Below, in pieces: positions 8,500 to 17,435 of a DNA stretch of 64,000 nt. A program made the position numbers and the translations under genes. Source of the DNA: Trichococcus paludicola. Lineage in GTDB: Bacteria; Bacillota; Bacilli; Lactobacillales; Aerococcaceae. A model generated the notes under the pieces. That model was not told the origin of the DNA, made no database searches, and saw only the letters and a list, made by a program, of their open reading frames with translations. Each line of letters begins with the position of its first letter. Position 1 is the stretch's first letter. The stretch covers positions 124,001 through 188,000 of the forward strand of contig NZ_QBLC01000005.1 of NCBI RefSeq assembly GCF_003052295.1. Direction: 5' to 3'.

Positions 8500-9249
8500 A
8501 TGCACGTAGAATATTCATCACAATGGAGCGGTCACTTGAACCGTGAGATGCGTTTCAATCGCTATGGACATGCGGGTAAACCGATCATCGTCTTCCCATC
8601 ATCTGGAGGAAGCCACAACGAATACGCGGACTTCGGCATGATTGAAGCCTGCCAGTGGTTCATCGACCAAGGCTTAGTGCAATTTTATACACCCGACAGC
8701 ATGGACAACGAATCTTGGCTGTGCGAATGGAAAAGTCCGTACGACCGCGCCAACATGCACGAACGCTATGACCGCTACATCATCGAGGAACTGGTGCCGC
8801 ACATCAAGCATCAGACGAACTATCAGGGACCGATGATCACGACCGGCTGCAGCATGGGCGGCTACCACAGCCTGAACTTTTACCTGCGCCATCCGGATGT
8901 CTTCGACAGCGTCATCGCGTTGAGCGGCCTTTACGATGTCCGTTACTTCTTTGGGAATTACCATGATCGCAACGCATATGAGAACTCACCGATCGACTAC
9001 CTTTGGAATCTGAACGACGGCTGGTTCCTGGACAAATACCGTTCAGGCAACATCATCGTCGCGACCGGCCAAGGCAACTGGGAAGAAGTCAGCATCCGCG
9101 ACACGCGCAAGATTGAAGAAGTGATGCGCTTCAAGAACATCCCTGCCTGGATTGATTTCTGGGGCGAGAACGTCCATCACGATTGGGAATGGTGGCGTGT
9201 CCAGATGCCATATTTCCTGGGCAAACTGAACGAGCAAGGCAAGCTATAA
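8500..9249 (+). CDS. Esterase-D-like alpha/beta hydrolase
   Basis: 249 residues, esterase family (PF00756-like). The nucleophile elbow is GCSMGGYHS with Ser118; the oxyanion region is VFPSSGGSHNEYADFGM; the probable catalytic His is in NVHHDWEWW (residues 226-227). There is no signal peptide, so it is cytoplasmic. It lies 15 bases behind the ATP-grasp gene with GGGGGAAATAAG as ribosome binding site and ends the transcript. A ligase next to a hydrolase suggests making and trimming, or activating and releasing, the same amide or ester; this is inference. It is not the same type as the S-formylglutathione hydrolase at 28852-29682, although the folds are related. Confidence 0.75.
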   Translation: MHVEYSSQWSGHLNREMRFNRYGHAGKPIIVFPSSGGSHNEYADFGMIEACQWFIDQGLVQFYTPDSMDNESWLCEWKSPYDRANMHERYDRYIIEELVPHIKHQTNYQGPMITTGCSMGGYHSLNFYLRHPDVFDSVIALSGLYDVRYFFGNYHDRNAYENSPIDYLWNLNDGWFLDKYRSGNIIVATGQGNWEEVSIRDTRKIEEVMRFKNIPAWIDFWGENVHHDWEWWRVQMPYFLGKLNEQGKL

Positions 9250-9265
9250 TTGTATTTGAGAAGAG

Positions 9266-9307
9266 AATCCCGTCCTTTCAGCGTTTTGCTGGGAGGGCTT
9301 TTTGTTG
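9266..9307 (+). terminator. Imperfect terminator after the hydrolase gene
   Basis: CCCGTCCTTTCAGC can pair imperfectly with GCTGGGAGGG around a short loop and is followed by CTTTTTG. The left arm is the same sequence as in the perfect terminator at 17334-17378, so the two look related, this one being degraded. Confidence 0.5.
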
Positions 9308-9351
9308 CGTGGGGATGAAATGGTCGGGGCCGAGGTCTGGCCGGCCGCTCG

Positions 9352-9436
9352 AAAAGATGAATAAATAAATGTTATTCATCTTTTTCGCATGTCAGACGCT
9401 CAAAACCATGAATAATTTTCGGTTATCCATGTTTTT
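9352..9436. repeat. Composite hairpin repeat, locus 1 (two hairpins)
   Basis: Hairpin A: AAAAGATGAATAA (9352-9364) pairs over 13 bases with 9372-9384. Hairpin B: CATGAATAA (9407-9415) pairs with TTATCCATG (9423-9431), flanked by A and T runs. The linker GCATGTCAGACGCTCAAAA between them recurs almost unchanged at 15427-15446. The stretch before it (9308-9351) is GC-rich and partly matches 17380-17430. After it, 9437-9613 is AT-rich with no gene. Confidence 0.75.
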
Positions 9437-9613
9437 CCGTGCAGCTCATGCCGCAGAATGATGAATGACGGGGTCAATAATGAAAATCTCACGAATTCAG
9501 GGTGAATCAGTTTCAAAATTGATTATAATAATACTAATGTTCTGATTTGTCCATTAAAAATATACAGATGCTAGTAGTTGTTGCACGCCTTGAATCATTC
9601 ACTTAGCTTGGTA

Positions 9614-9710
9614 TGAAAGCGTTTTTTGGATTGGGCCCAGTCGATTTCCGATTTCGGGAAAATGGTTGGACCGAGATAAGCTTTAAATGAAAAGGGTTGC
9701 AAGTTATACT
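9614..9710 (+). promoter_or_regulatory. cre-like site and putative promoter upstream of the PTS activator
   Basis: TGAAAGCGTTTTTT (9614-9627) fits the extended cre consensus WTGAAARCGYTTWNN. A promoter TTTAAA (9682-9687), 17-base spacer, TATACT (9705-9710) would start transcription only some 15 bases before the ribosome binding site at 9721. An alternative is TTGCAC (9581-9586), 17-base spacer, TAGCTT, directly before the cre site. Which is used cannot be decided here. Confidence 0.45.
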
Positions 9711-9732
9711 AAGTTTCGTAAGGAGGGTGTAC

Positions 9733-11796
9733 ATGTACGACAATCGATTAATGATTCTCCTCAAAAAAATCATCGCCATGCCGCAGATGCATTTTTGGGA
9801 ATTGGGATTGAAAATGAACGAGCCGACGAATGTGCTCATGCAAGACTTAGCTACCTTGAATGAGTTGTTGGCCAAAAACGATTTTCCTACGGTATCTGTT
9901 GATTCGGAAAAATACACCGTGCCCAAAGCCTTGATCGCCATGGAGGATGAGCTTCAAAAAGTTTTCGCTTCACCGCAGATCTATCTCGATGAAGAAGAGC
10001 GGATGTATATGCTTTACCTCTATACATTCATCCGCAAAGATTTTATTTCCAATTTTCACTACCAGGATTTGTTGAAAGTAAGCAAGAACACGACGTTGGC
10101 CGACATTAAACGGCTGCGCTGCAAGTTGTCCGAATACAGGATCACCTTGGAATATCAGCGTTCAAGAGGGTACTTTTTGGAGGGGGATGAGGCCGACAAA
10201 CGGCGGATGGCTTTCCACAGCATCAGCCAGCTGTTGCGGCACGCTTCCGGCAATTGGGCATTGAACTACATTGCAGAAGATTGGCAGGAAAAGATCGACC
10301 TTGAACCGGTAATCCGGATCATCAAAGCCTACGCAAACGAACACAACATGCATTATGTGGAGGAACGCATCCGTGATTCGCTTTATCTCATCCTTTACAC
10401 AAGGATCCGGGTAGCGCGTGTCCAAGGGCACCTGGCTTTCACCAAGAAACAGCAAGAAGTTCTATCGGCAAGCCCGCTATGGGAGTTGGCAGATAAGGTC
10501 TACCGCCACTTGTTTGAGGATCTCGAGATTCAAGGTGAGAAAGAGGAAATCAGGTTCATCGTAATGCTTTTCCTGGGAACGATTGAAGGTAAATGGGAAA
10601 ACAGCGAAGATGAAGCCCTCAAGAAAATCACAATGGCCATTATTTCTGAAATGGAACGGATCGCTGTCGTATCTTTCGAAAGGAAAGAGGAACTCTTCCG
10701 AAACTTGTATCTTCATCTCGTGCCTGCCTACTACCGCATTCTTTTCCGCATTGAGCTTGATAATGCCTTGACGGAGATGATTCAGGCTAAACACAAAAGG
10801 CTGTTTGTTTTGGTCAAGCGTGCCCTTAAGCCGCTTGAAGAATATGCGGAAGGTACGATGACCGATGACGAGATTGCTTACTTCACGATCCATTTTGGCG
10901 GTGAGATAGAAGTCCAAATCAACAAGAAAACAGCTTATCGGGCAGCGGTCATTTGTCCGAGCGGCATCAGTTCATCCTTGATTCTGCTGTCGGAGTTGCG
11001 GCAGATGTTCAGTAATATCACTTGGATAGATGGACACAGTTTGGAAAGTTTTTACGATCTCGATTCGAAGGAATATGATCTCGTCTTTTCAACCGTGTAT
11101 CTGGAGTCCAGCAAGCCTGTGTTTATTGTGAATCCAATGATGAATGCGGAATCGAAAAAACATCTGATCCGTGCAGTCCTGTCTGTGTTCCCATTAGACA
11201 GCTACTTGGGGCCGGACCTGAATGCGCTCATAGCCATCATCAAGAAATACGCAAAAATAGAAAACGAAGGGGCTTTACGGAACGAGTTGATTACGACTTT
11301 GAATCCAACAGATGCCTACGGAAGGAGATATACACCTATGTTGAAAGATTTATTGGTAGCGGATACGATTCAATTTGCCGATCAGTGCGCTGATTGGGAG
11401 CAAGCCATCCGTTTTGCAGGAAGTCCATTATTGGAAAATGACACGATCTCGGGAGATTATATCGCAGCGATGATCAATAAAGTGAAGGAATTCGGTCCTT
11501 TTATCGATCTTGGGAAAGGCGTTGCCATCCCGCACGCCAGACCGGAGGAAGGAGTCAACCGCATCGGCATGTCGATGCTGCGGCTCAAGGAACCGGTGAA
11601 TCTATTGGGGGATGAGGCACATGCAGTGGATACGATCATCTGCATCGCGGCTATCGACAACCAGACCCATCTGAAGGCACTGTCGGAATTGACCGGCATC
11701 CTGAGTTCCGACGAAAAATTGGCGGAACTGAAAGCAGCAACTACGAGTAAAGAAATCATAAATATGTTCAGTGAAGGGGAGAAAGTCAATGGTTAG
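9733..11796 (+). CDS. PRD-containing transcriptional activator with EIIB- and EIIA-like domains (MtlR/BglG class)
   Basis: 687 residues. N-terminal winged-helix DNA-binding segments (to about residue 170, SKNTTLADIKRLRCKLSEYR being HTH-like), two PTS regulation domains (about 180-390), an EIIB-like domain with Cys408 in AVICPSGISSS, and a C-terminal EIIA domain of the mannitol/fructose type with active His601 in GVAIPHARPEEG. Such activators are switched by PTS phosphorylation according to sugar supply. I chose the ATG at 9733, six bases after AGGAGG (9721-9726), rather than the upstream TTG at 9697. The EIIA domain may also serve as phosphate donor for the following IIB, since no separate IIA gene is present. 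It overlaps the next gene by 8 bases. Confidence 0.85.
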   Translation: MYDNRLMILLKKIIAMPQMHFWELGLKMNEPTNVLMQDLATLNELLAKNDFPTVSVDSEKYTVPKALIAMEDELQKVFASPQIYLDEEERMYMLYLYTFIRKDFISNFHYQDLLKVSKNTTLADIKRLRCKLSEYRITLEYQRSRGYFLEGDEADKRRMAFHSISQLLRHASGNWALNYIAEDWQEKIDLEPVIRIIKAYANEHNMHYVEERIRDSLYLILYTRIRVARVQGHLAFTKKQQEVLSASPLWELADKVYRHLFEDLEIQGEKEEIRFIVMLFLGTIEGKWENSEDEALKKITMAIISEMERIAVVSFERKEELFRNLYLHLVPAYYRILFRIELDNALTEMIQAKHKRLFVLVKRALKPLEEYAEGTMTDDEIAYFTIHFGGEIEVQINKKTAYRAAVICPSGISSSLILLSELRQMFSNITWIDGHSLESFYDLDSKEYDLVFSTVYLESSKPVFIVNPMMNAESKKHLIRAVLSVFPLDSYLGPDLNALIAIIKKYAKIENEGALRNELITTLNPTDAYGRRYTPMLKDLLVADTIQFADQCADWEQAIRFAGSPLLENDTISGDYIAAMINKVKEFGPFIDLGKGVAIPHARPEEGVNRIGMSMLRLKEPVNLLGDEAHAVDTIICIAAIDNQTHLKALSELTGILSSDEKLAELKAATTSKEIINMFSEGEKVNG

Positions 11797-12079
11797 ATTT
11801 GGAGCAGCGTGTGGTTCAGGTTTGGGTTCGAGTTTTATGGTGGAAATGAATATTCAGTCGATTTTAAAGGAATTGGGAGTGAGCGACAAGGTAACGGTGC
11901 AACATTATGACCTAAGCTCCGCCAGCCCAAGTGATGCGGATGTTTGGTTTGTTGGCCAGGATTTAGAATACTCTGCAGGACATTTGGGTGATGTGCGCTT
12001 CCTGAAGAGCATCATCGACATGAATGAACTGCGCGAGAAAGTGACGCAAGCATGCAAGGACAAAGGTTTGGTCGCATAA
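11789..12079 (+). CDS. PTS IIB component, ascorbate/pentitol (UlaB/SgaB) type
   Basis: 96 residues. The phosphocysteine is Cys8 in FGAACGSGLGSSFM, the P-loop-like motif of SgaB-type IIB proteins. It passes phosphate from IIA to the incoming sugar on the IIC transporter. The ATG at 11789 follows GAAGGGGA; an in-frame GTG at 11771 has no such site. It sits between the activator (overlapping it) and the IIC gene. The substrate is not shown by the sequence; relatives handle L-ascorbate or other sugar acids and pentitols. Confidence 0.85.
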   Translation: MVRFGAACGSGLGSSFMVEMNIQSILKELGVSDKVTVQHYDLSSASPSDADVWFVGQDLEYSAGHLGDVRFLKSIIDMNELREKVTQACKDKGLVA

Positions 12080-12106
12080 AAATAAAACAGAAGAGGTGTA
12101 GAGATT

Positions 12107-13468
12107 ATGAATGGAATATTAGACATCCTGATTGACATTGCCAGCACTCCTGCCATTTTAGTAGCATTGATCGCCGTTTTGGGTTCCGTGCTCCAAAAGA
12201 AATCAACCACTGATATCGTAAAAGGCGGCGTAAAGACGTTCGTCGGGTTCCTCGTTGTAACGGCCGGTGCCGGCGTCATCGTCGGTGCATTGGCGCCTTT
12301 TGGGGAAATGTTCAAAGTAGCCTTCAATATGCAGGGTGTTATCCCGAACAATGAAGCAATCGTAGCCGTCGCATTAGAACAATATGGCACAAGTACAGCC
12401 CTTATCATGTTGTCAGGGATGATCTTCAACATCCTGATTGCCCGCTTCACAAAATTCAAATACATCTTCTTGACTGGGCACCATACGTTGTACATGGCGT
12501 GCATGGTTGCCGTAATCATGTCCGTTGCAGGTTTCACTTCAGTATCGCTTATTTTGTTAGGTGGGTTGGTATTGGGGATCATCATGTCCATATCGCCAGC
12601 ATTGGTCCAACGCTATATGGTTGAATTGACAGGCAATGACTCGGTAGCATTGGGACACTTCAGTGCCGTCAGTTATGCATTGAGCGGATATGTCGGTAAA
12701 CTAGTAGGCGACAAGAAAAAATCTACGGAAGATATCAACTTTCCTAAGAGCCTAGGTTTCCTTCGTGATTCAACAGTCAGCATCGCGATTACAATGACCG
12801 CCATCTACACCACGGTCGCCTTGTTTGCAGGTCCTGCTTACATCCAAGAAAACTTAAGCGGTGGAACAAACTATCTTATCTTCTCTTTGCAACAATCAGG
12901 CTCCTTCGCTGCCGGTGTGTTCGTAATCCTTGCAGGTGTTCGTCTGATCCTGAATGAAATCGTTCCAGCATTCAAAGGCATCTCTGACAAATTAGTGCCG
13001 AATGCAAAACCAGCATTGGACTGCCCAATCGTTTTTCCTTATGCACCAAATGCCGTATTGATCGGCTTCTTCTCAAGCTTTGTCGGCGGTCTGGTCAGCA
13101 TGGTCATCATGATCTTCACTGGCGGTGTCATCATCCTGCCGGGTGTAGTTCCCCACTTCTTCCTTGGAGCGACTGCCGGTGTCATCGGTAATTCTTCAGG
13201 TGGACTAAGAGGAGCCATCGCGGGTTCATTCCTGCAAGGTATGTTGATCAGCTTCCTGCCGCTATTCTTACTGCCGGTATTAGGTGAATTAGGCTTTGCA
13301 GGTTCCACATTCTCAGATGCGGACTTTGCAACATCTGGCATCATCCTTGGCAGCTTGGCCAATATGGGCGGCAAGACAGCAATCATGATCGGTATCGCAG
13401 TCGTCATTGCGATCATGCTGGCTTTGACCGCACTCGACAAAAGCAAAAAAGCTGTGACCGCAGAATAA
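12107..13468 (+). CDS. PTS IIC transporter, ascorbate-type (UlaA/SgaT family)
   Basis: 453-residue integral membrane protein with about ten to eleven hydrophobic segments and the UlaA/SgaT look: GGVKTFVGFLVVTAGAGVIV near the start, FKYIFLTGHHTLYMACMVAV in the first third and GGVIILPGVVPHFFLGATAG late. It carries the sugar across the membrane while IIB phosphorylates it. It follows IIB by 27 bases and precedes a split transketolase by 16. The name ascorbate-specific should not be taken literally: the usual ula catabolic genes (lactonase, decarboxylase, epimerases) are missing here. Confidence 0.85.
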   Translation: MNGILDILIDIASTPAILVALIAVLGSVLQKKSTTDIVKGGVKTFVGFLVVTAGAGVIVGALAPFGEMFKVAFNMQGVIPNNEAIVAVALEQYGTSTALIMLSGMIFNILIARFTKFKYIFLTGHHTLYMACMVAVIMSVAGFTSVSLILLGGLVLGIIMSISPALVQRYMVELTGNDSVALGHFSAVSYALSGYVGKLVGDKKKSTEDINFPKSLGFLRDSTVSIAITMTAIYTTVALFAGPAYIQENLSGGTNYLIFSLQQSGSFAAGVFVILAGVRLILNEIVPAFKGISDKLVPNAKPALDCPIVFPYAPNAVLIGFFSSFVGGLVSMVIMIFTGGVIILPGVVPHFFLGATAGVIGNSSGGLRGAIAGSFLQGMLISFLPLFLLPVLGELGFAGSTFSDADFATSGIILGSLANMGGKTAIMIGIAVVIAIMLALTALDKSKKAVTAE

Positions 13469-13484
13469 GGAGGAAATGGCATAC

Positions 13485-14321
13485 ATGGATAACCAAGCAA
13501 TAAAACACTTTGCAGATCAGATTCGTTACTATACCTTAAAAGAATTGAACTACATGGGGTATGGGCATTACGGCGGCAGTCTTTCGATTGTGGAGACCTT
13601 GGCGGTGCTCTATGGAAATCAATTGCAGGTCAGTCCGGAAACGAAGGATGACCTGAACCGCGATTTCTTCGTCCTTTCGAAAGGGCATGCCGGTCCTGCG
13701 CTGTACGCAACCCTATTCCTGAAAGGCTTCATCACTGAAGACTGGCTTTATACACTGAACCAGAACGGCACGAATTTGCCGTCGCATCCTGACAAGAACA
13801 AAACACCGGGTGTCGATATGACAACCGGGTCGCTAGGCCAAGGGATCTCTTCCGCGACAGGCATAGCCTACGGGAACAAACTTGCCGGGCGCCGCAACTA
13901 TACCTACTGCATAGTCGGGGATGGTGAGTTGAACGAAGGGCAATGCTGGGAAGCTATCCAGTTTGCCGCTCATAGACAACTCGATCATTTCATCCTGTTC
14001 ATCGACGACAACAAGAAGCAACTCGATGGCTATACGACTGAAATCTGCAATCCGTTTGATTTCGATGCGAAATTCGCTGCTTTTGGATTTCATACACTGA
14101 AAGTCGACGGATCTTCAGTTGAAGCAATCAATGCCGCAGTCGAAACTGCTAAGTCCCTGACAGGGAAGCCAATCGCCATCATCCTGGATACAGTGAAGGG
14201 ACAAGGGGTTCCGTACATCGAAGACATGTACAGCAACCACCACATTCGCGTGGATGATGAGGCGAAGGCCGCCATCGAAGCGACTACTGAAAAAATCGGC
14301 ATTGAGATAGGAGTAAGATAA
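13485..14321 (+). CDS. Transketolase, N-terminal (thiamine diphosphate binding) subunit
   Basis: 278 residues corresponding to the first half of a transketolase. It holds the ThDP/Mg2+ site: GDGELNEGQCWEA (the GDG...N motif), with GYGHYGGSLSIVETLAVLYG near the start and TGSLGQGIS. I chose ATG 13485, eleven bases after AAGGAGG (13467-13473); ATG 13476 is only two bases from it. It works as a heterodimer with the product of the next gene to move two-carbon units between sugar phosphates. Its place behind a PTS suggests that the imported sugar phosphate enters the pentose phosphate pathway. Confidence 0.9.
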   Translation: MDNQAIKHFADQIRYYTLKELNYMGYGHYGGSLSIVETLAVLYGNQLQVSPETKDDLNRDFFVLSKGHAGPALYATLFLKGFITEDWLYTLNQNGTNLPSHPDKNKTPGVDMTTGSLGQGISSATGIAYGNKLAGRRNYTYCIVGDGELNEGQCWEAIQFAAHRQLDHFILFIDDNKKQLDGYTTEICNPFDFDAKFAAFGFHTLKVDGSSVEAINAAVETAKSLTGKPIAIILDTVKGQGVPYIEDMYSNHHIRVDDEAKAAIEATTEKIGIEIGVR

Positions 14322-14323
14322 GG

Positions 14324-15292
14324 ATGACTTTTGAAGCGAAAATGGGAAAAACAGAATTGCGCGAAGTTTACCGTGAATTCTTGTTGGATAAAGCGCGAAA
14401 AGACGACAGCATCGTTGTGCTGGAAGCAGACTTATCGAGCTCAATGTCCACGGATAAAATCAAGGATGAGCTTGGCGGTCGGTATATTAATGTTGGCATC
14501 ATGGAAGCCCAAGAGGTTTGTTGTGCTGCTGGACTTTCAGTGGCCGGATTCAAACCGTACATCCATACTTTCGGGCCGTTCGCGAGCAGACGGGTATTCG
14601 ACCAAATCTTCATCTCGGTGGCATATGCCGGAACGAACGTGACCATCATCGGCTCGGATGCGGGCGTAACCGCCGAAGCCAATGGTGGAACGCACATGCC
14701 TTTCGAGGAATTGGCATTATTGCGCGCCATTCCGGATGCGCATGTCTACGAAGCCAGCGATGACAAGTGCTTGCGTGCTATCCTGGAAGAAACGTACCAT
14801 ACGGACGGCTTGAATTATGTGCGGATGATCCGTAAAAATGCGATCGAAATCTATCCGGAAGGCGAGACTTTCGAAGACGGCTATAAGCTGTTGCGGGAAG
14901 GTTCGGATGTCAGCATCATCGCTTCTGGGATCATGGTAGCCGATGCCCTGCAAGCTGCAGATCAGTTAGCGGAAGAAGGCATCTCAGCAACGGTCATCGA
15001 CCTCTACCGGGTCAAACCGGTGAATGAAGCCGCTTTATTGAAAGCAGCTGAGACGGGTGCAATCGTCACCGTCGAGAACCACAATGTCATCGGCGGCATC
15101 GGCAGCGCGGTAGCCGAAATATTGGCTGAAGTGAAGCCGACCCTGCAATATCGCGTCGGCGTCCGAGAAGCTTTCGGTCAAGTCGGGAAGGTGGATTATT
15201 TGAAGGAACAGTACGGTTTGACCGTGAAAAACATCGTTGCCCAGGTCAAAAAATTAGTGGATCAAAAAGCCAAAGTTGGCGTGAACGTGTAA
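14324..15292 (+). CDS. Transketolase, C-terminal (pyrimidine-binding) subunit
   Basis: 322 residues covering the Pyr and C-terminal domains of transketolase. GIMEAQEVCCAAGLSVAGFK contains the Glu that activates the thiamine aminopyrimidine; FGPFASRRVFDQI and DAGVTAEANGGTHM follow, and the C-terminal domain carries VENHNVIGGIGSAVAEIL. It starts 2 bases after the N-terminal subunit's stop, with AAGGATG-type spacing, so the two are translated together. Split transketolases next to PTS genes are common in Firmicutes and are normally additional to the housekeeping enzyme. Confidence 0.9.
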   Translation: MTFEAKMGKTELREVYREFLLDKARKDDSIVVLEADLSSSMSTDKIKDELGGRYINVGIMEAQEVCCAAGLSVAGFKPYIHTFGPFASRRVFDQIFISVAYAGTNVTIIGSDAGVTAEANGGTHMPFEELALLRAIPDAHVYEASDDKCLRAILEETYHTDGLNYVRMIRKNAIEIYPEGETFEDGYKLLREGSDVSIIASGIMVADALQAADQLAEEGISATVIDLYRVKPVNEAALLKAAETGAIVTVENHNVIGGIGSAVAEILAEVKPTLQYRVGVREAFGQVGKVDYLKEQYGLTVKNIVAQVKKLVDQKAKVGVNV

Positions 15293-15298
15293 CAAAAA

Positions 15299-15335
15299 GA
15301 GAGGAGTTGTCTCATTGCGAGGCGGCTCCTTTTTT
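15299..15335 (+). terminator. Terminator of the PTS-transketolase operon
   Basis: GGAG...CTC pairs with GAG...CTCC around a short loop (15302-15329), followed by TTTTTT. It starts just after the stop codon of the transketolase C subunit. Confidence 0.7.
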
Positions 15336-15340
15336 ACGCG

Positions 15341-15475
15341 TAAACATGAATAACTAGCCGTTATCCATGTTTTTTGGTTGGCTGTGGCTCGAAAAGATGA
15401 ATTCATAAATTTTATTCATCTTTTTAGCATGTCAGACACTCAAAAACATGAATACTTTTCGGTTATTCATGTTTT
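15341..15475. repeat. Composite hairpin repeat, locus 2 (three hairpins)
   Basis: Hairpin C: AAACATGAATAAC (15342-15354) with GTTATCCATGTTT (15360-15372), one A-C mismatch. Hairpin D: AAAAGATGAAT (15392-15402) with ATTCATCTTTT (15414-15424). Hairpin E: AAAACATGAATA (15443-15454) with TATTCATGTTTT (15464-15475). D, its linker and E repeat the A-linker-B arrangement at 9352-9436; C matches the hairpin at 17437-17469. The following 15476-15650 holds no gene; a weak promoter for oppA (TTATCA 15548, 18 bases, TATGAT 15572-15577) may lie in it. Confidence 0.8.
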
Positions 15476-15651
15476 AGCCAGGCATTATACGTAACCCAAG
15501 CAACCCGATGAACGTTTTTACCTATCAACAGTGATCGATAATACGGATTATCACAAAATTTAGATAGATGCTATGATAAACAAACGCAAATGTAAATAAG
15601 AATAATTAATTGGATACAATATAATGCGATATAGCGCCTAGGAGGAACGAT

Positions 15652-17316
15652 ATGAGAAGAGAAAAATGGTTGTTTTCAACAACATTGGCTATAAGTTTGA
15701 TGCTGGCAGGTTGCTCAACAGGAGGGGCTGAAAGTGCAGATAGTGAGGCTGCAAGTAACTCCAATGCGAAAGCGGAAGTGGAACAGGTCATCACCGTGAC
15801 GAACAGTGGTGAATTGGGAACTTTGGATAACGCCTTAGCTCCTGATATATCGAGTATGGTCATCATCGGGAACGCTATTGAAGGCTTGTATCGTATCGGC
15901 GACGATGGCGCATGGGAACTCGGGGTTGCTGCAGAGGAACCAAGCGTCAGTGAGGACGGTCTGGAATATACCTTTAAGATCAAGGAGGATGCGAACTGGT
16001 CCAACGGAGATCCGGTTACGGCGGAAGATTTTGTCTATACCTATCAAAAAATTGTGGATGCGAACACCGGCTCTCCCAACGTGAACAAGTTTTATGTCCT
16101 GAAGAATGCCCAAGCAATCAATGGCGGTACAGTGGATAAAACGGAACTAGGTGTGGAAGCCATCGATGAAAAAACAGTCAAATTTACTTTGGCGTATCCG
16201 ACCACTTATTTCAAGGAACTCTTAGGGATGGTCGCTTACCTACCGCAGAACCACACAGTGGCCACGGAATGGGGCAGCGCGTACGGAATGAACAGTGAGA
16301 ATACCGTCTACAACGGGCCTTTCATCGTGGAAGGCTGGGAAGGCACAGACCTGAACTGGTCCTTTGTTCCGAATGAAGCATATTGGGATGTTGAAAATGT
16401 GCAACTCGACCAGATCAATTGGGAAGTCACGAAGGATGTGGCGACGAACGTCAATCTTTTTGAATCAGGCGATGTCCAATTTACCCAAATCGGCAACCCG
16501 CATATAGAACAATATGAAGGCTCCGATGCTTTGGTCACTGAACCTAAAGCTTTGGTCGGCTACCTGTGGTTCAATCAAGATCGAACTAGCACGGGAAATG
16601 TTCATTTGAGAAAAGCCTTGTCACAGTCTTTCGACAAGGAGGCCTATGTTGAAACTGTCCTGAATGACGGATCTGTTCCTTTAAACGGCCACGTTCCTTC
16701 AAACTATGCCTATAATCCGGAGACGGAAGAAGATTTCCGTACAGAAAATGGCGACTTGAGCGTGACTGATATTGAAGCTGCTCAAGCAGAATGGGAACTT
16801 GCAAAAACTGAATTGGGCATTGAAACGTTGGAAATTGAGCTGCTGACATCTGACGCTGATACATCCAAAACGACTTCTGAATTCCTGCAGGCTGAATGGC
16901 AAAAAAATCTGCCTGGACTGACTGTCACCATCCGAAATGTTCCTTTGAAGAGTCGTCTGGAAGCTACCGCCAATGGTGAATACGACATTGCCTACGGTAC
17001 CTCGACCCCGAGCTATGCGGATCCGATCGCCTTCTTGGATATGTACGAATCAACGAATGCTATGAACAGCTCCCATTACGACAATGAGGAATATGATGCG
17101 TTGCTTGCCTCTACAAGAAGCACCTATGCAAACGATCCGGAAAAACGTTGGGAAGCTTTGCTGGCAGCAGAGAAATTATTATTGACCGAAGATGCCGTAG
17201 CCGCTCCGATTAACCAAGGAGCCAACGCAAACTTGGTTGACCCTTCATTGAAGGATGTCCAAATACAACCCGTCGGAATTCCTATGTACTTCCGTACCGC
17301 CTATGTCGCGGAATGA
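15652..17316 (+). CDS. Oligopeptide-binding lipoprotein, OppA-like (copy 1)
   Basis: 554-residue SBP_bac_5 protein. Lipoprotein signal with lipobox LMLAGCSTG, then a low-complexity Ser/Ala/Glu linker and the binding domain with family motifs WSNGDPVTAEDFVYTYQKIV, ENTVYNGPF and FRTAYVAE at the end. It should sit on the outer face of the membrane and capture peptides for an Opp-type importer, but no oppBCDF genes are nearby, so it must use a transporter encoded elsewhere. AGGAGG precedes the ATG. It has its own terminator and is a close paralogue of 24680-26347, by eye around three quarters identical or more over the mature part. Its DNA is more AT-rich than that of the second copy. Confidence 0.88.
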   Translation: MRREKWLFSTTLAISLMLAGCSTGGAESADSEAASNSNAKAEVEQVITVTNSGELGTLDNALAPDISSMVIIGNAIEGLYRIGDDGAWELGVAAEEPSVSEDGLEYTFKIKEDANWSNGDPVTAEDFVYTYQKIVDANTGSPNVNKFYVLKNAQAINGGTVDKTELGVEAIDEKTVKFTLAYPTTYFKELLGMVAYLPQNHTVATEWGSAYGMNSENTVYNGPFIVEGWEGTDLNWSFVPNEAYWDVENVQLDQINWEVTKDVATNVNLFESGDVQFTQIGNPHIEQYEGSDALVTEPKALVGYLWFNQDRTSTGNVHLRKALSQSFDKEAYVETVLNDGSVPLNGHVPSNYAYNPETEEDFRTENGDLSVTDIEAAQAEWELAKTELGIETLEIELLTSDADTSKTTSEFLQAEWQKNLPGLTVTIRNVPLKSRLEATANGEYDIAYGTSTPSYADPIAFLDMYESTNAMNSSHYDNEEYDALLASTRSTYANDPEKRWEALLAAEKLLLTEDAVAAPINQGANANLVDPSLKDVQIQPVGIPMYFRTAYVAE

Positions 17317-17333
17317 TGAACTGATATAAAGAG

Positions 17334-17378
17334 AAACTCCCGTCCTTTCAGGTGAGCCTGAAAGGACGGGAGTTTTTT
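17334..17378 (+). terminator. Strong terminator of oppA copy 1
   Basis: A perfect stem: AAACTCCCGTCCTTTCAGG (17334-17352) pairs with 17357-17375 across a four-base loop, followed by TTT. One of the best terminators in the window. Confidence 0.9.
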
Positions 17379-17435
17379 GTTGCATGGGGATAAACTGCCC
17401 AGGGGCGGAGCTCGGGCCGGCCGCCTTTTTTGCGC

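Noticed and set aside
12107-13468. L-ascorbate as certain substrate of the IIC protein
   Set aside because: None of the ula catabolic enzymes is present; only the transporter family is similar.
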